Positions 63,040-64,000 of a DNA stretch of 64,000 nt are shown piece by piece. The DNA is from Anaeromyxobacter oryzae (GTDB taxonomy: Bacteria; Myxococcota; Myxococcia; Myxococcales; Anaeromyxobacteraceae), in NCBI RefSeq assembly GCF_023169945.1, contig NZ_AP025591.1, positions 4,150,481 through 4,214,480 on the forward strand, in the 5' to 3' direction. The notes beneath the pieces were generated by a model. That model had not been told where the DNA came from. It saw only the letters and a program-made list of their open reading frames with translations, and ran no database searches. A program made the translations under genes and the position numbers. Within the stretch, counting starts at the first letter, position 1; every line of letters begins with the position of its first letter.

Positions 63040-63384
63040 ATGCGCCTCGAAGACGTGCTCCGGAATCCCGTGCTGAAGCGGGCCCTCGCGGCCGGCGAGG
63101 AGGGGATGGGGAAGGTGGTCGGCAAGCTCCTCGCGAGCGACCGCGTCACCACGGGCCTCTCGAGCCTCGTCACCTCGGCGATGCAGGCGAGGGAGACCTT
63201 CGAGCGGGGCGTGCAGCAGGCGCTCCACGCGGCGAACCTCCCGTCGCGGGACGACGTCGCCTCCCTCAAGCGGAAGCTCGAGGAGCTCGAGTCGATGATC
63301 GACGGCCTCTCCGCCCGGGTCGACGCGCCGCCCGCGGCGGCGCGCGCCCGCCACGAGGCCGACGAGCCGGACGACGCCGCCTAG
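63040..63384 (+). CDS. Small coiled-coil protein, phasin-like
   Basis: The 114-residue protein has VLKRALAAGEEGMGKVVGKLL, VTTGLSSLVTSAMQARETFERGV (helical) and DDVASLKRKLEELESMIDGL, a canonical coiled coil. The C-terminus is acidic. It resembles polyhydroxyalkanoate granule-associated or phasin-type proteins, but the similarity is by pattern only. It is divergent from the ArsA pair and 16 bp before the ParA-like gene. Confidence 0.55.
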   Translation: MRLEDVLRNPVLKRALAAGEEGMGKVVGKLLASDRVTTGLSSLVTSAMQARETFERGVQQALHAANLPSRDDVASLKRKLEELESMIDGLSARVDAPPAAARARHEADEPDDAA

Positions 63385-63400
63385 CGCGCCGCCGGGACCC

Positions 63401-64000
63401 ATGCGGCGGATCGCCTTCATCAACGAGAAGGGCGGCACCTGCAAGACGACGCTGTGCGTGAACGTGGCGGCGCGGCTCGCCGCGCGCGGCAAGCGCGTCC
63501 TCGTCGTGGACATGGACACGCAGGGCCACGCGGGGAAGTCGCTCGGCCTGGACGTGCGCGGGCTCTCGCCGACCGTGCACGACTGGCTCCTCGACTACAC
63601 CGTCGGGTTCGACGACGTGGTCCGGCCCACCGGCGTCGAGAATCTCGACCTCGTGCCCGCGAACAAGGATCTCTCGGGGTTCCCCGTCGCGGTGGCGCCC
63701 GCCCCCGACCGCGCCGACCGTCTCGACGAGCGGCTCGGGACGATCCGGGAGGGGCGCTACGACGCGGTGCTCGTGGACGCGCCCCCCTCGCAGTCGCTCG
63801 TGACGGAGAACGTCCTCCGCGGCGCGCGGGAGCTCGTCATCCCGGTCGCGCTCACCTACCTCGCCCTCGACGGCTGCGCCGAGATCCTCCAGAGCCTGGA
63901 CCGGCTCCGCGCGGAGCGCGGCCGCGCGCCGGAGCTCCTCCTCGTGGTCCCGACCCTCTACCGGAAGACGCAGCTCGCGGACGAGATCCTCGCGAAGCTC
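63401..64000 (+). CDS. ParA/MinD-family ATPase, 3' truncated by window edge
   Basis: The first 200 codons run to the window end. IAFINEKGGTCKTTLCVNVA is the deviant Walker A with both Lys residues. VLVVDMDTQGHAGKSLGL is switch I, and AVLVDAPPSQSLVTENVL carries the Walker B Asp. The plasmid/chromosome-partition ParA group (Soj-like) fits best. A ParB or cargo partner would be downstream. The preceding small coiled-coil gene is in the same operon and may be a cargo adaptor. Confidence 0.9.
   Translation, partial: MRRIAFINEKGGTCKTTLCVNVAARLAARGKRVLVVDMDTQGHAGKSLGLDVRGLSPTVHDWLLDYTVGFDDVVRPTGVENLDLVPANKDLSGFPVAVAPAPDRADRLDERLGTIREGRYDAVLVDAPPSQSLVTENVLRGARELVIPVALTYLALDGCAEILQSLDRLRAERGRAPELLLVVPTLYRKTQLADEILAKL

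Overview
The window is very GC-rich DNA with strong third-position G/C bias, tightly packed genes and many GTGA/ATGA stop-start overlaps. It combines multihaem cytochromes (an OmcA/MtrC-like C-terminus and NrfA), a eukaryotic-type Ser/Thr kinase, Roadblock and DUF4388 domains, an NtrB/NtrC pair and a large exopolysaccharide (EPS) locus with a fused exosortase. This combination suggests a Myxococcota bacterium of the Anaeromyxobacter type. That assignment is inferred from gene content; no rRNA or other taxonomic marker is present.

Layout. 1-2.3 kb: respiratory edge, with the end of a multihaem c-type cytochrome facing nrfA across a strong hairpin. 2.5-43.3 kb: an EPS/capsule locus in several transcription units. 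It holds a priming sugar-phosphate transferase, an export lipoprotein, an outer-membrane barrel candidate, an exosortase-CPBP protease fusion, a polymerase/ligase-like protein, a flippase, a chain-length protein, a tyrosine-kinase-like protein with a ruined P-loop, more than ten glycosyltransferases, acyl/acetyl transferases, a deacetylase, an SGNH esterase, a beta-helix lipoprotein and sugar-modifying oxidoreductase candidates. Embedded in it are an acyl-activation module (AMP-ligase, NadE-like ATP pyrophosphatase, AsnB amidotransferase, ACP) and an NtrC/NtrB-type two-component pair. An HNH nuclease gene and about 1 kb of gene-poor DNA interrupt the locus near 28-30 kb.

43.5-51.3 kb: a chemoreceptor with an ABC-type substrate-binding protein, metY with a well-formed promoter, operator-like repeats and terminator, a long-chain acyl-CoA synthetase, a DUF4112 protein and a TraB/GumN lipoprotein. 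51.4-58.4 kb: a co-directional six-gene signalling cluster that starts at a promoter buried in a palindrome. It encodes a Roadblock-helical-DUF4388 protein, a Ser/Thr kinase fused to an ATPase-like domain, two Roadblock proteins, and two Cache-type sensors of the same family, one membrane-bound with HAMP and no output domain and one secreted. I consider this the best candidate for an undescribed system. 58.4-59.4 kb: gene-free, rich in hairpins and repeats. 59.4-64 kb: a TPR lipoprotein, YjbQ, two tandem ArsA/GET3-type ATPases, a small coiled-coil protein and the start of a ParA-type ATPase.

How the genes fit together. The EPS genes cover priming, assembly, flipping, polymerisation, length control, export and decoration of one or more surface glycans. 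The exosortase suggests that some protein is sorted to the surface together with that glycan, but no substrate is visible here. The signalling cluster probably senses a small periplasmic ligand and relays it to kinase and Roadblock partners. The GTPase that Roadblock proteins usually serve is not in the window.
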